Shown here: piece after piece, positions 1 to 8,682 of the stretch | Position numbering within the stretch: the stretch's first letter is position 1 | Layout of the letters: every line of letters starts with the position of its first letter | DNA from: Abiotrophia defectiva_A | GTDB taxonomy: Bacteria > Bacillota > Bacilli > Lactobacillales > Aerococcaceae | DNA length: 64,000 nucleotides | Assembly (NCBI GenBank): GCA_963546405.1 | Contig: CAUUNL010000001.1 | Span: forward strand, 1 to 64,000 | Direction: 5' to 3' | The notes under the pieces: model-generated | Databases searched by the model: none | What the model saw: only the letters and a program-made list of their open reading frames with translations | Told to the model about the DNA's origin: nothing | Position numbers and translations under genes: made by a program

Positions 1-388
1 TAAAAAAATTAAAAGAAAAGATGATTGGCAGTTTGAGTTAAATAGGTAATCCTATATGGTACCATCACCATCTTGCTTTTCAATATGCATAGCCTATTTC
101 TGGTTAACCCATAATAGGCTATTTATCTTGAAAAACAGGATTATTATAGTAGCTTCTTTGGACAAACTGATGGCTAGCAGAAGGTAATTTTAAGCTTTAT
201 TAGGAATGATTTTGAAGATATCGCTTACTTAGTCGCAATCATGGGCAAAGTCTAAGCAAGTTTTGAGGGATAAATGAGAAGAATGAGAGATTTCATAATT
301 TTCTCTGCTAAAACCATGGACAATTGGCTTAAAACTTAGTAAAATAAGGAAGTGTAGATTTTATGTCATATTGAACGGAGGTGTATGG
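1..388. other. Gene-free left edge, upstream of acpP
   Basis: I see no supportable gene here. The one clear structure is a perfect 10-bp inverted repeat (89-98 with 113-122, 14-nt loop). It may be a terminator of an upstream gene outside the window, but no good T-run follows it. A short in-frame stretch ending near 256 is too short and too poor in context to call a gene remnant. No convincing -35/-10 pair for acpP was found. Confidence 0.4.
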
Positions 389-631
389 ATGCCCCAGACC
401 CAAGAAGTTTTCCAAAGAGTCCAGCGATTGATTGTTGAACGTTTTGGTTTAACTGAAGACAAGGTCACCAATGAGATGACCTTTGAAGATCTCGGTGCAG
501 ACTCAATTGACGTCTTCGAACTGATTATGGAGCTCGAGGACACCTTTAGTGTTCAATTTGAGGATAATCGTATTGAAGCCCTTAAGAATGTAGGCGAAGT
601 GGTCACTTATATCGACCAGCTTACTCCCTAA
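389..631 (+). CDS. acpP: Acyl carrier protein
   Basis: This 80-residue protein carries growing acyl chains on a 4'-phosphopantetheine arm in type II fatty acid synthesis, in the cytoplasm. The attachment motif DSIDVFEL is near the middle (Ser about residue 36), inside a short acidic helical protein of the usual ACP length. The ATG at 389 is chosen because a GGAGGTG ribosome site sits just upstream; the reading frame opens six codons earlier with TTG, which would overlap that site. In many Firmicutes acpP directly precedes rnc. Here about 13.8 kb of peptide-transport genes lie between them. A hairpin follows the gene at 654-686. Confidence 0.93.
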   Translation: MPQTQEVFQRVQRLIVERFGLTEDKVTNEMTFEDLGADSIDVFELIMELEDTFSVQFEDNRIEALKNVGEVVTYIDQLTP

Positions 632-653
632 GAACTGAAAAGACGATGAAGTC

Positions 654-686
654 AGCACGCTCTATCTATGCAGTGCTACTTTTTTT
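654..686 (+). terminator. Terminator after acpP
   Basis: AGCAC and GTGCT arms (654-658 and 673-677), extended by two pairs across a one-base bulge, are followed by a run of T. This separates acpP from the opp operon. Confidence 0.55.
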
Positions 687-731
687 ACTTAGATGAAGAC
701 ATAAAACATGATCACGAATGGAGGAACTAGA

Positions 732-1742
732 ATGGATAACGAAAAAGTTATTCTAGATGTAAAGGACTTACACGTTGGATTCCGCGTTAAGGATACCTTC
801 TACAATGCAGTAGACGGCGTTAGCTTTACCTTATCAAAGAATGAAAAATTAGCCATTGTTGGGGAGTCAGGCTGTGGGAAGTCAACTCTTGCCACTTCAA
901 TCATTGGTTTGCATAATCCTCGCAATACTAAGATTGAAGGCCAAATCAACTACCGTGGCGATAACTTAGTAGAATATACTGAGAATCAATATAACAAAAT
1001 CCGTGGGAACGATATTGGGATGATTTTCCAAGACCCATTGGCATCGCTCAACCCATTGATGACCATCGCAGCTCAAATTGATGAAGCCCTCTACTACCAC
1101 ACCAAACTCAACAAGGAAGAACGTCAAAAGCGTGTCTTAGAGCTCTTGGATCAAGTAGGGATTGTTAACCCAGAGCGGACTGCTCGTCAGTACCCACACG
1201 AATTATCTGGGGGGATGCGTCAGCGGGTTATCATCGCCATTGCTTTGGCATGTAAGCCACCGATTATTATTGCCGATGAACCGACTACCGCTTTGGACGT
1301 AACTATTCAAGCGCAAATCTTGGACTTGATGAACGACATCCAGAAGGAGACCGAAGCAGGGATTATCCTCATTACTCACGACTTAGGGGTCGTAGCTGAG
1401 ACAGCTGACCGCGTAGCCGTTATGTATGCCGGTCAATTCGTTGAGATTGCACCTGTTGAAGAACTCTTCAACAATCCGCAACATCCATATACACGTTCAC
1501 TCTTGCGTTCAATTCCGCAAACTAGTGAATTAGAAGGTGGCTCTGATAAGCTTCACGTTATCCAAGGGGCGGTACCACCATTAACTAAGATGATTCGGAC
1601 AGGCTGTCGTTTCGCTCCACGTATTCCTTGGATTGCGGAAGACGCCCACGAAGAGAACCCAGGTTTACACGAAGTGTCACCAGGGCACTTTGTTCGTTGT
1701 ACTTGTTACAAACATTTCCATTTTGAAGGGGAGGAGAACTAA
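732..1742 (+). CDS. oppD: Oligopeptide ABC transporter ATPase OppD
   Basis: One of the two ATPases that power peptide import through OppBC. The 336-residue protein shows a Walker A (GESGCGKST), the ABC signature LSGGMRQR, a Walker B (IIIADEPTTALD) and an H-loop (ITHDLG). It ends in the C-terminal oligopeptide-transporter extension, with cysteines in the GCRFAP and RCTCYK motifs typical of OppD/DppD. The start is set at 732, behind GGAGG; the frame opens 24 bases earlier at an ATG without a ribosome site. Its TAA shares one base with the oppF start, implying translational coupling. Gene order is D-F-B-C-A. Confidence 0.95.
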   Translation: MDNEKVILDVKDLHVGFRVKDTFYNAVDGVSFTLSKNEKLAIVGESGCGKSTLATSIIGLHNPRNTKIEGQINYRGDNLVEYTENQYNKIRGNDIGMIFQDPLASLNPLMTIAAQIDEALYYHTKLNKEERQKRVLELLDQVGIVNPERTARQYPHELSGGMRQRVIIAIALACKPPIIIADEPTTALDVTIQAQILDLMNDIQKETEAGIILITHDLGVVAETADRVAVMYAGQFVEIAPVEELFNNPQHPYTRSLLRSIPQTSELEGGSDKLHVIQGAVPPLTKMIRTGCRFAPRIPWIAEDAHEENPGLHEVSPGHFVRCTCYKHFHFEGEEN

Positions 1743-2701
1743 TGGCTGAATTTATGCGCATTGAGGACCTAAAAGTCCACTATCCTATTCGGTCTGGTTT
1801 CCTGAACCGCGTGACCGATTATGTCTATGCTGTAGACGGCGTCAACTTGACCTTAGAAGAAGGTAAGACTTATGGCTTGGTCGGTGAATCAGGTTCTGGT
1901 AAGTCTACCATCGGGAAGGCCATTATCGGTTTAGAGAAAATTACCTCAGGGAAAATCTTCTATGAAGGTGAAGAAGTATCCAAGGCGGCACGTCATCGCC
2001 GTTCTAACTACCGTCACAACGTGCAAATGATCTTCCAAGACTCCCTCTCTAGCTTCAACCCTAAGCGTCGGATTACCGACATCTTAGGGGAGCCAATTCG
2101 GAACTTCCTCAGCTTAACGCCTGATGAAGAGAAAAGACGTAAGTTAGAACTTTTAGATATCGTAGGGCTATCAGAAGAAGCACTCTACAAGTATCCACAT
2201 GAGTTCTCTGGTGGTCAACGTCAACGGATTGGGGTGGCACGTGCTGTGGCCCTCAACCCTAAATTGGTCATTGCCGATGAGCCAGTTTCGGCCTTAGACT
2301 TGTCTGTTCAGGCTCAAGTCCTCAACTTCATGAAGCAAATTCAAGAAGAATATAATGTAAGTTATCTTTTTGTATCGCACGACTTGGGTGTCGTTAAGCA
2401 CATGTGTGATGAGATTGCCATTATGTACCGTGGTCGCTTCACTGAGTATGGGACACGTGATGATATCTATAATGACCCACGTCATATTTATACCCGTCGC
2501 CTCTTGTCGGCTATTCCAGAAATGAACCCTAATAATCGGGAGCAAAACAAACTCAATCGTTTACGGGTTGAGAAGGAATACCGTGAGAATGCGTCGCTCT
2601 ATTATGATGAGAACGGTCGCGTTTACGATCTTAAACCTGTTTCTGAGACTCACTCTGCAGCCCTCAGAACGGTAGACACTGACAAAGGAGGCGAGCTCTA
2701 A
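1742..2701 (+). CDS. oppF: Oligopeptide ABC transporter ATPase OppF
   Basis: Second ATPase of the peptide importer, partner of OppD at the inner face of the membrane. The 319-residue protein has Walker A GESGSGKST, signature FSGGQRQRIG, Walker B LVIADEPVSALD and switch histidine in FVSHDLG. It has a charged C-terminal tail after about residue 255 instead of the full cysteine-containing extension of OppD, as expected for OppF. The start overlaps the oppD stop codon by one base, and oppB follows after one base, so the four core genes form one operon. Confidence 0.94.
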   Translation: MAEFMRIEDLKVHYPIRSGFLNRVTDYVYAVDGVNLTLEEGKTYGLVGESGSGKSTIGKAIIGLEKITSGKIFYEGEEVSKAARHRRSNYRHNVQMIFQDSLSSFNPKRRITDILGEPIRNFLSLTPDEEKRRKLELLDIVGLSEEALYKYPHEFSGGQRQRIGVARAVALNPKLVIADEPVSALDLSVQAQVLNFMKQIQEEYNVSYLFVSHDLGVVKHMCDEIAIMYRGRFTEYGTRDDIYNDPRHIYTRRLLSAIPEMNPNNREQNKLNRLRVEKEYRENASLYYDENGRVYDLKPVSETHSAALRTVDTDKGGEL

Positions 2702-2702
2702 A

Positions 2703-3665
2703 ATGTGGAAAGCGATACTTAGACGATTCTTATTGATGATCCCACAACTTTTGGCACTCAGCATCTTAGTCTTCTTCTTAGCAGAATTAATGCCGGGGGA
2801 TGCCTTAACAGGTTTGATTGACCCTAAAATCTCAGCTGAGCAAATTGAAGCTATGCGGGAAAAATTAGGTTTGAATAAACCGGTCTGGGAACGTTATATG
2901 AACTGGATGGGTGGTATGCTCCAAGGTGACTTTGGACGTTCCTTTGCCCATAAGCAACCGACCCTATCCATTATTGGGGAACGGATTTGGCCGACAGTTT
3001 GGTTATCACTCTTGACAACGATTATCACCTATGCAATTGCTCTACCTTTAGGGATTTTATCAGGTCGTTATAACGGTAGTTTCTTCGAAAGGGCCGTTAA
3101 CTTCTATAACTTCTTTACTTATTCAATCCCAATCTTCGTATTGGCCTTGATGTTCTTGTGGCTCTTTGGCTATACATTAGGTTGGTTCCCAACCCGTGGG
3201 ACGGTAGCGTCTGGATTGCAGCCTGGTAGCTGGGATTATTTAATATCTCGAATTTATCACATGCTCTTGCCTGCTATCACCTTAGGGATTTTAAGTACCA
3301 CTTCTACTATTCAGTGGTTACGATCAGGAATTGTGGATGCTAAGTCAGATGATTATGTCCGGACTGCCCGTGCCAAAGGGGTACCTGAGCGGGTTATCTA
3401 TAACAAGCATATCTTACGGAATGCTTTACTGCCAATCGCTGCCTTCTTTGGTTATGTCATTACAGGTCTTTTCAGTGGGGCAATGATTACAGAGCAAATC
3501 TTTACCTACCAAGGGATGGGGCAACTCTTCTTTAGTTCTGTAGTAGGCCGTGACTATAGCGTTATGATGACCTTGGTTCTATTCTATGGCTTTATGACAC
3601 TGTTAGGTGGGCTCTTGTCTGATATTATTATGGTATTCGTGGATCCACGGGTACGCTTAGACTAG
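2703..3665 (+). CDS. oppB: Oligopeptide ABC transporter permease OppB
   Basis: Transmembrane subunit of the peptide importer. The 320-residue protein starts with the classic MWKAILRRFLLMIPQL helix and has about six membrane segments. Its cytoplasmic coupling (EAA-type) loop is around RTARAKGVPERVIY, where the ATPases dock. Length and motif order match OppB/DppB. It is read behind the GGAGG at the 3' end of oppF, with only one base between the genes. Confidence 0.94.
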   Translation: MWKAILRRFLLMIPQLLALSILVFFLAELMPGDALTGLIDPKISAEQIEAMREKLGLNKPVWERYMNWMGGMLQGDFGRSFAHKQPTLSIIGERIWPTVWLSLLTTIITYAIALPLGILSGRYNGSFFERAVNFYNFFTYSIPIFVLALMFLWLFGYTLGWFPTRGTVASGLQPGSWDYLISRIYHMLLPAITLGILSTTSTIQWLRSGIVDAKSDDYVRTARAKGVPERVIYNKHILRNALLPIAAFFGYVITGLFSGAMITEQIFTYQGMGQLFFSSVVGRDYSVMMTLVLFYGFMTLLGGLLSDIIMVFVDPRVRLD

Positions 3666-3678
3666 GAGGTGAGAGAGA

Positions 3679-4614
3679 ATGACAAAAGATAAAAGCAAAG
3701 ATTTAGCAAAAGATCAAAGTAAAGACTCACAATCTCTCCCTCCGATGGGCTTTGAAGTCATTAAACGAGAATTCATGAAGGATAAGCTGGCTTTAGTCTC
3801 ACTTATTGTATTTGTTGGGATTCTGCTCTTCCTCTATGTAGCGCCGTTCTTCCTCAACTTAGAATCGGCTACTAAAGTTCAGATTTTCAATCGCTACATG
3901 GCGCCAGGTTCAGTGACCGATACGGGTCATACCTACTTACTGGGTGCTGACGAAGGTGGGCGTGATGTTCTAGCCCAGTTAATTTTAGGTGGGCGTAACT
4001 CTGTCAGCATTGCCATGATTGTAACAGCCGCTACCATGATTATCGGTTTGGTAATTGGGGTCTTTGCTGGTTACTATGGTGGCCGTGTTGATAACTGGAT
4101 TATGCGTATTGTTGATTTCTTTATGATAATTCCGGGCTTTATTATGATTATCACTTTGAACACTATATTCAAGGTAAGTAATATCTATGGGCTTTCTGTA
4201 ACTTTTATTATCATAGGATGGACTGGTTTTGCTCGTCTCTTTAGAACACGAACCTTAAGTGAAGCGTCTAAAGATTATATTAATGCTTCTAAGACCATGG
4301 GGACACATGATTGGAAGATTATGTTCAAGGAATTGCTACCTAACATTTCTTCTATTATCATTACCCAATTAGTCCTGGTTATGGCAGGTAATATTGGTTT
4401 AGAAACTAGTCTCTCATACCTAGGTTTCGGTTTGCCAATTGGTACTCCATCACTGGGGACCTTGATTGGGGCCGCTAAGACTGCTGATATTATCGAGAAC
4501 AAGCAATGGGTATGGCTGCCAGCCGCGCTCTTCATTCTCGTCTTAATGCTCTGCATTAACTATATTGGTCAAGCCTTGCAACGTTCAACGGATGCCCGTC
4601 AACGTTTAGGTTAA
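3679..4614 (+). CDS. oppC: Oligopeptide ABC transporter permease OppC
   Basis: Second membrane subunit of the peptide importer. The 311-residue protein has a lysine-rich cytoplasmic N-terminus (about 30 residues), one early membrane helix, an extracytoplasmic loop with the family motif LGADEGGRDVLAQ, and a C-terminal permease domain. Its coupling loop is around NASKTMGTHDWKIM. The ribosome site GGAGGTGAGAG precedes ATG 3679. A strong terminator follows directly, so the binding-protein genes downstream are separate transcripts. Confidence 0.94.
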   Translation: MTKDKSKDLAKDQSKDSQSLPPMGFEVIKREFMKDKLALVSLIVFVGILLFLYVAPFFLNLESATKVQIFNRYMAPGSVTDTGHTYLLGADEGGRDVLAQLILGGRNSVSIAMIVTAATMIIGLVIGVFAGYYGGRVDNWIMRIVDFFMIIPGFIMIITLNTIFKVSNIYGLSVTFIIIGWTGFARLFRTRTLSEASKDYINASKTMGTHDWKIMFKELLPNISSIIITQLVLVMAGNIGLETSLSYLGFGLPIGTPSLGTLIGAAKTADIIENKQWVWLPAALFILVLMLCINYIGQALQRSTDARQRLG

Positions 4615-4620
4615 TAGAAG

Positions 4621-4648
4621 AACTGAGCCTTAGGGCTCAGTTTTTTTG
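4621..4648 (+). terminator. Terminator of oppDFBC
   Basis: A nine-base perfect stem (4621-4629 with 4634-4642, TTAG loop) is followed by seven T residues. Confidence 0.9.
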
Positions 4649-4740
4649 TGCTTAATTTTAAGTATATGCTCTAAAAATAAGGGGATGGCATGATAAAGGT
4701 ATATAGCCATTCGCTATGGTTGATTATAGTAAAACTATCT

Positions 4741-4769
4741 TTGACTATCACTAATAAAAGTCTTAAACT
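4741..4769 (+). promoter_or_regulatory. Promoter of the first oppA gene
   Basis: TTGACT (4741-4746), a 17-base spacer and TAAACT (4764-4769) precede the gene at 4809. Confidence 0.5.
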
Positions 4770-4808
4770 AGTCCCTAACATATCTTTTAGCCCTAAGGAG
4801 GTTGACTT

Positions 4809-6455
4809 ATGACTAGCATCAAGACTATTTTTCGTTCCTTACTCGCGCTTGGACTTACGGCCAGTACGCTCCTAACAGCTCAGCAGGCCACGATATCAGC
4901 GCAAGAAGTAAGCCTTAATCCTGCCATTGAACAGAAATTAAGTATTCCAGCCCCGTCTGAGTTGGCCACCTTGGATTCAGGCCTCTATTCAGATATCGCC
5001 AGCATGGATGTCATTGGACAAGTTTTTGAAGGTCTCTATCGAATTAAGAATTCGCAAGAAGTGGAACTGGGGCAGGCAGCTTCCGTTAAGGTCAGTGAGG
5101 ATGGCTTAACTCACACCTTCACTCTACGCGATGATATTTATTGGTCCAATGGTGACCCGGTCAAGGCGCAAGACTTTGAGTTGGCCTTCCGCCGTCTAGC
5201 GGATCGTCAAGCTGGGACGAGCGTGACTTCGATTGAAATTCTTAAGAATGGGGCGGCTATCCGTAATGGCGACAAGCCTGTCGAAGTGCTAGGGGTCAAG
5301 GCCATTGATGACAAAACCCTGGAACTAACCTTGGAATACCCAGTGCCGGCTTTGGCCAAGATTCTATCAGGTTCGCGGTATATGCCAGTTAATAAAGCCT
5401 TCTTCCAAGAAAAAGGGGAGAGCTATGGGACAACAGCAGATAATGTAGTGACCAACGGCCCCTTTACGATTCAAGGATGGAATGGGACCAACCTAGAGTG
5501 GGACTTAGTTAAGAATCCTCAATACTGGGATGCCAGTCATGTCTATCTGACTCAGGTGCACCAACAAGTCATTAAGGAGAATTCGACTGGGGCAGATTTA
5601 TTTGATAGTAATCAGTTGGACTTCACAACCTTGTCCGACCAATTTGTCCAAGAATACTCAGGTGCACCAGACTTCCACAGCATTCCCAAAGCGACAATCG
5701 GTTACCTTAGCTTCAATACGACGCGTCCGACAACAGGCAATGCAGCCCTACGACGAGCCATTGCTCAGGCATTTGATAAGCAAGTCTACGCTGATTCCGT
5801 TATTCAGGATGGCTCTCAGCCACTCAACAACTTAGTGCCTAAAGCCTTTGACGTCAATGAAGCAGGTGAGGATTATCAAGAGAAGGCAGGTCCAATGTTG
5901 ACTTACGATGTCCAGTCAGCGCAAGCCGATTGGGCCAAGGCTAAGGAAGAACTAGGCCAAGAGACGATTGAGTTACAACTCTTAACGTCAGATGTGGGCC
6001 TCTCAAAACGTACTGCCGAATTCCTCAAGGAAGAGCTAGAGAAGAATTTACCTGGTCTCAAGCTAAGCGTCCTTTCGGTGCCACTTAAGAATCGTCTGGA
6101 ATTTCAACGTAAACTGGACTACGATATTTTCTATGGGACTTGGACGCCTGAATATCAGGATGCGGTTAACTTTATTGAACAGTACAAGACAGGTGGCGGG
6201 ACTAATTTCGCCAAATATGCTAATCCTGAATTTGATAAGTTAGTCGAATTAGCACGCAATGACTATGCTAAAGATCCTGCCAAGCGTCGCGAAACCTTAA
6301 TTGAGGCAGAAAGAATCTTAGTCAAAGAAGATGGCGTGGTCGCCCCTATCTATCAAGCGAGTGCAGCCTACTTACTCAAGCCAAAGGTTAAGCAATTTGA
6401 AGTATTACCTTTTGGCCGCTCCAATAACTTACGTCCAGTTTATATTGATGAGTAG
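4809..6455 (+). CDS. oppA: Peptide-binding protein (OppA family, diverged member)
   Basis: Extracytoplasmic solute-binding protein (SBP_bac_5 family, 548 residues) expected to deliver peptides to OppBCDF. It has a Sec signal peptide (about residues 1-31, ending near TISAQE). Family blocks visible are the GQVFEGLYR region near 70-80, the TFTLRDDIYWSNGDPV block near 115-130 and the C-terminal NNLRPVYID end. There is no cysteine in the signal region, so there is no lipobox, although OppA proteins of Gram-positives are normally lipoproteins. It is clearly different from the four paralogues that follow and lacks their DKDGDGF motif. It starts behind AAGGAGG. Confidence 0.85.
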   Translation: MTSIKTIFRSLLALGLTASTLLTAQQATISAQEVSLNPAIEQKLSIPAPSELATLDSGLYSDIASMDVIGQVFEGLYRIKNSQEVELGQAASVKVSEDGLTHTFTLRDDIYWSNGDPVKAQDFELAFRRLADRQAGTSVTSIEILKNGAAIRNGDKPVEVLGVKAIDDKTLELTLEYPVPALAKILSGSRYMPVNKAFFQEKGESYGTTADNVVTNGPFTIQGWNGTNLEWDLVKNPQYWDASHVYLTQVHQQVIKENSTGADLFDSNQLDFTTLSDQFVQEYSGAPDFHSIPKATIGYLSFNTTRPTTGNAALRRAIAQAFDKQVYADSVIQDGSQPLNNLVPKAFDVNEAGEDYQEKAGPMLTYDVQSAQADWAKAKEELGQETIELQLLTSDVGLSKRTAEFLKEELEKNLPGLKLSVLSVPLKNRLEFQRKLDYDIFYGTWTPEYQDAVNFIEQYKTGGGTNFAKYANPEFDKLVELARNDYAKDPAKRRETLIEAERILVKEDGVVAPIYQASAAYLLKPKVKQFEVLPFGRSNNLRPVYIDE

Positions 6456-6604
6456 GGACATGAAGACTAACAGCCTTGCATGTATTTAAGGATGATTTGT
6501 CTACTAAAATTCACTTTTTCTGTCCAAATAAAGTCAGATTTGACCTAAATAAATTTTTCCCTACAAAAACATGAATATAAAGTGAGAAATTTATAATAAA
6601 ACGC

Positions 6605-6633
6605 TTGATATTGCCTAGCAAAAAGGGTAGAAT
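6605..6633 (+). promoter_or_regulatory. Promoter of oppA paralogue 1
   Basis: TTGATA (6605-6610), a 17-base spacer and TAGAAT (6628-6633). The layout matches the promoters at 8610 and 10586. Confidence 0.6.
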
Positions 6634-6669
6634 AGGAGCATATAAAATAATATCCATTGGGGGTACAAT

Positions 6670-8415
6670 ATGAAGAAGTCTATGAAGAAGAGCTTAGCTT
6701 TAGTAGCTGCTGCTTTTACTGTAGCTGGTGCTTTTGCGCCAACCTTGGCCCACGCTGAAGGTGCTAAATTACCAGAAGTGGTAGATAATGAAGGCACACC
6801 AATCTCAGGTGGGACTTTGAAAGTTGCCTTAGTAGGGGACCCATTTGCGGGTGTCTTAAGCCAACTCTATTATGAAACAGGTCCAGATGGAGATGTCGTT
6901 GATAACTTTACAACTGGTTTATACAGTTTTGATGAGAACTTCGTCATTACTAATGACGGTTTTGCTAAGTTGACCTTTGACAAGGACAACAAGAAAGTAA
7001 CCATCAAAATCCCTGAAAATACTAAGTGGGATGATGGTGAACCATTGACTATCGATGACGTAATTTACCCTTACTATGTAGTAGGGCACAAGGACTACAC
7101 AGGGATTCGTTATGGCGATGACTTTGAGAACGTTGTAGGGATGGCAGAATACCATGAAGGTAAAGCTGAAGAAATCTCAGGTCTTAAGCGCGTTGACGAC
7201 TGGACCTTAGAAGTAAGCTATAAGGAATTCCCAGCTGGTATGTTACAAGCAGGGGGCGGTGTTTCTCAATATATCGCACCTAAGCACGTTCTTGAGAAAA
7301 TTCCAGTTGCTGAACAAGAAGATTCAGATGCTGTTCGTAAAAAACCAGTAGGGAACGGTCCTTTCCGTGTTAAATCCATTACACCAGGGGAATCTGTTAC
7401 TTTCGAAGCCAACGAATACTACTACAAAGGCAAGCCAAAAGTAGATGGTATGCAATTGGATGTAGTCAACCCTTCAACTGCTGTTTCAGAAATGAAGGCG
7501 GGTAACTACGACATCGCTAAGTTGTCTTCTGATGAATACCCAACTTATGCGGACGCAACTAACTTCAAGACCTTAGGTCACTGGCAAAACGCCATGAGCT
7601 ACATCGGTTTCAAGATGGGTAAATGGAACGCTGATAAGAAGGAAGTTGAGTACGACCCAAGTCGCGTTGTCTCTAATAAAGCTCTCCGTCAAGCTATGGG
7701 TTACGCTGTTGACAACAATGCAATTGGTGAGAAGTTCTACAACGGTTTACGTACACGTGCTAATACCACTATTCCTCCTGTCTTTAAGGGCTACAATGAT
7801 GGTTCTATCGAAGGTTATACCTACCAACCAGAAAAATCTAAGCAAATCCTTGCCGATGCTGGTTTCGTCGACAAAGACGGTGACGGCTTCGTAGAAGATC
7901 CAAATGGTAAGAGCTTTACCCTTAAATTTGCTTCTATGCAAGGGGGCGCAACTGCTGAGCCAATCGCGCAATACTACATCGACTCTTGGAAACAAGTAGG
8001 GATTAACGTTGAGCTTGTAGACGGTCATCTCATGGAATTCAACGCCTTCTACGACTTGCTCAAAAAAGATGGTGATGTTGATGTCTATCAAGCAGCCTTC
8101 GGGGTAGGTGGGGATCCAAACCCAGTTAACTTATTTGGTCGTAAGGCAGCCTTCAACTACACTCGTTGGGCGACTGAAGAGAACGACAAGCTCTTGGATG
8201 CTTTAGGTTCTACTGAATCCTTCGAGGAAGCCTTCCGTAAGAAAGCCTTCACTGATTGGCAAACATACTTCACTGAAGAAGCACCAGTTATCCCAACTCT
8301 CTTCCGTCAAGAGTTAGTGTCTGTTAACAACCGTGTGAAACACTATGACTTCAAAGTGGGTTCAACATTTGACCTTTCTGAAGTTGAATTAACTGCTGAT
8401 CAACCAGCTAAATAA
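6670..8415 (+). CDS. oppA: Peptide-binding protein, OppA paralogue 1
   Basis: 581-residue solute-binding protein, one of four close paralogues. A lysine-rich Sec signal peptide ends at THAxA-like LAHAEG (about residue 30). The mature part opens with the NEGTPISGGTLK block shared by all four copies. Around residues 400-415 the acidic motif DKDGDGFVEDPNG resembles a calcium-binding DxDxDG loop and is conserved in all copies. No cysteine is present in the signal peptide, so no lipid anchor is predicted. It has its own promoter (6605) and terminator (8431), so it can be expressed independently of the transporter core. The peptide preference cannot be read from sequence. Confidence 0.85.
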   Translation: MKKSMKKSLALVAAAFTVAGAFAPTLAHAEGAKLPEVVDNEGTPISGGTLKVALVGDPFAGVLSQLYYETGPDGDVVDNFTTGLYSFDENFVITNDGFAKLTFDKDNKKVTIKIPENTKWDDGEPLTIDDVIYPYYVVGHKDYTGIRYGDDFENVVGMAEYHEGKAEEISGLKRVDDWTLEVSYKEFPAGMLQAGGGVSQYIAPKHVLEKIPVAEQEDSDAVRKKPVGNGPFRVKSITPGESVTFEANEYYYKGKPKVDGMQLDVVNPSTAVSEMKAGNYDIAKLSSDEYPTYADATNFKTLGHWQNAMSYIGFKMGKWNADKKEVEYDPSRVVSNKALRQAMGYAVDNNAIGEKFYNGLRTRANTTIPPVFKGYNDGSIEGYTYQPEKSKQILADAGFVDKDGDGFVEDPNGKSFTLKFASMQGGATAEPIAQYYIDSWKQVGINVELVDGHLMEFNAFYDLLKKDGDVDVYQAAFGVGGDPNPVNLFGRKAAFNYTRWATEENDKLLDALGSTESFEEAFRKKAFTDWQTYFTEEAPVIPTLFRQELVSVNNRVKHYDFKVGSTFDLSEVELTADQPAK

Positions 8416-8430
8416 TTCCGATGGATAAAA

Positions 8431-8462
8431 AAAGACTAGGACACTTGTCCTAGTCTTTTTTA
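8431..8462 (+). terminator. Terminator of oppA paralogue 1
   Basis: Nine-to-ten-base perfect stem (8434-8443 with 8446-8455) with a run of A before and of T after, so it could act on both strands. Confidence 0.9.
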
Positions 8463-8609
8463 TGGCTAACTAAGTGAAAGACCAGCAAAAAAAGAGAAGA
8501 GTACTTAGATTTTTTCGAAATCGTTACCATATCCTTTATGAAGGGATTCTTCAAAGGTTTAATATGAGTATATGATAAGTCGAAGATGAGAAAACAATGA
8601 AGAAATCTC

Positions 8610-8638
8610 TTGCTATTTTCTTAGTTATCGGGTATAGT
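8610..8638 (+). promoter_or_regulatory. Promoter of oppA paralogue 2
   Basis: TTGCTA (8610-8615), a 17-base spacer and TATAGT (8633-8638). Confidence 0.6.
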
Positions 8639-8682
8639 ATCCTTAATCGTAATGACTAAGCCAATATGAAGGAGGAAATCTT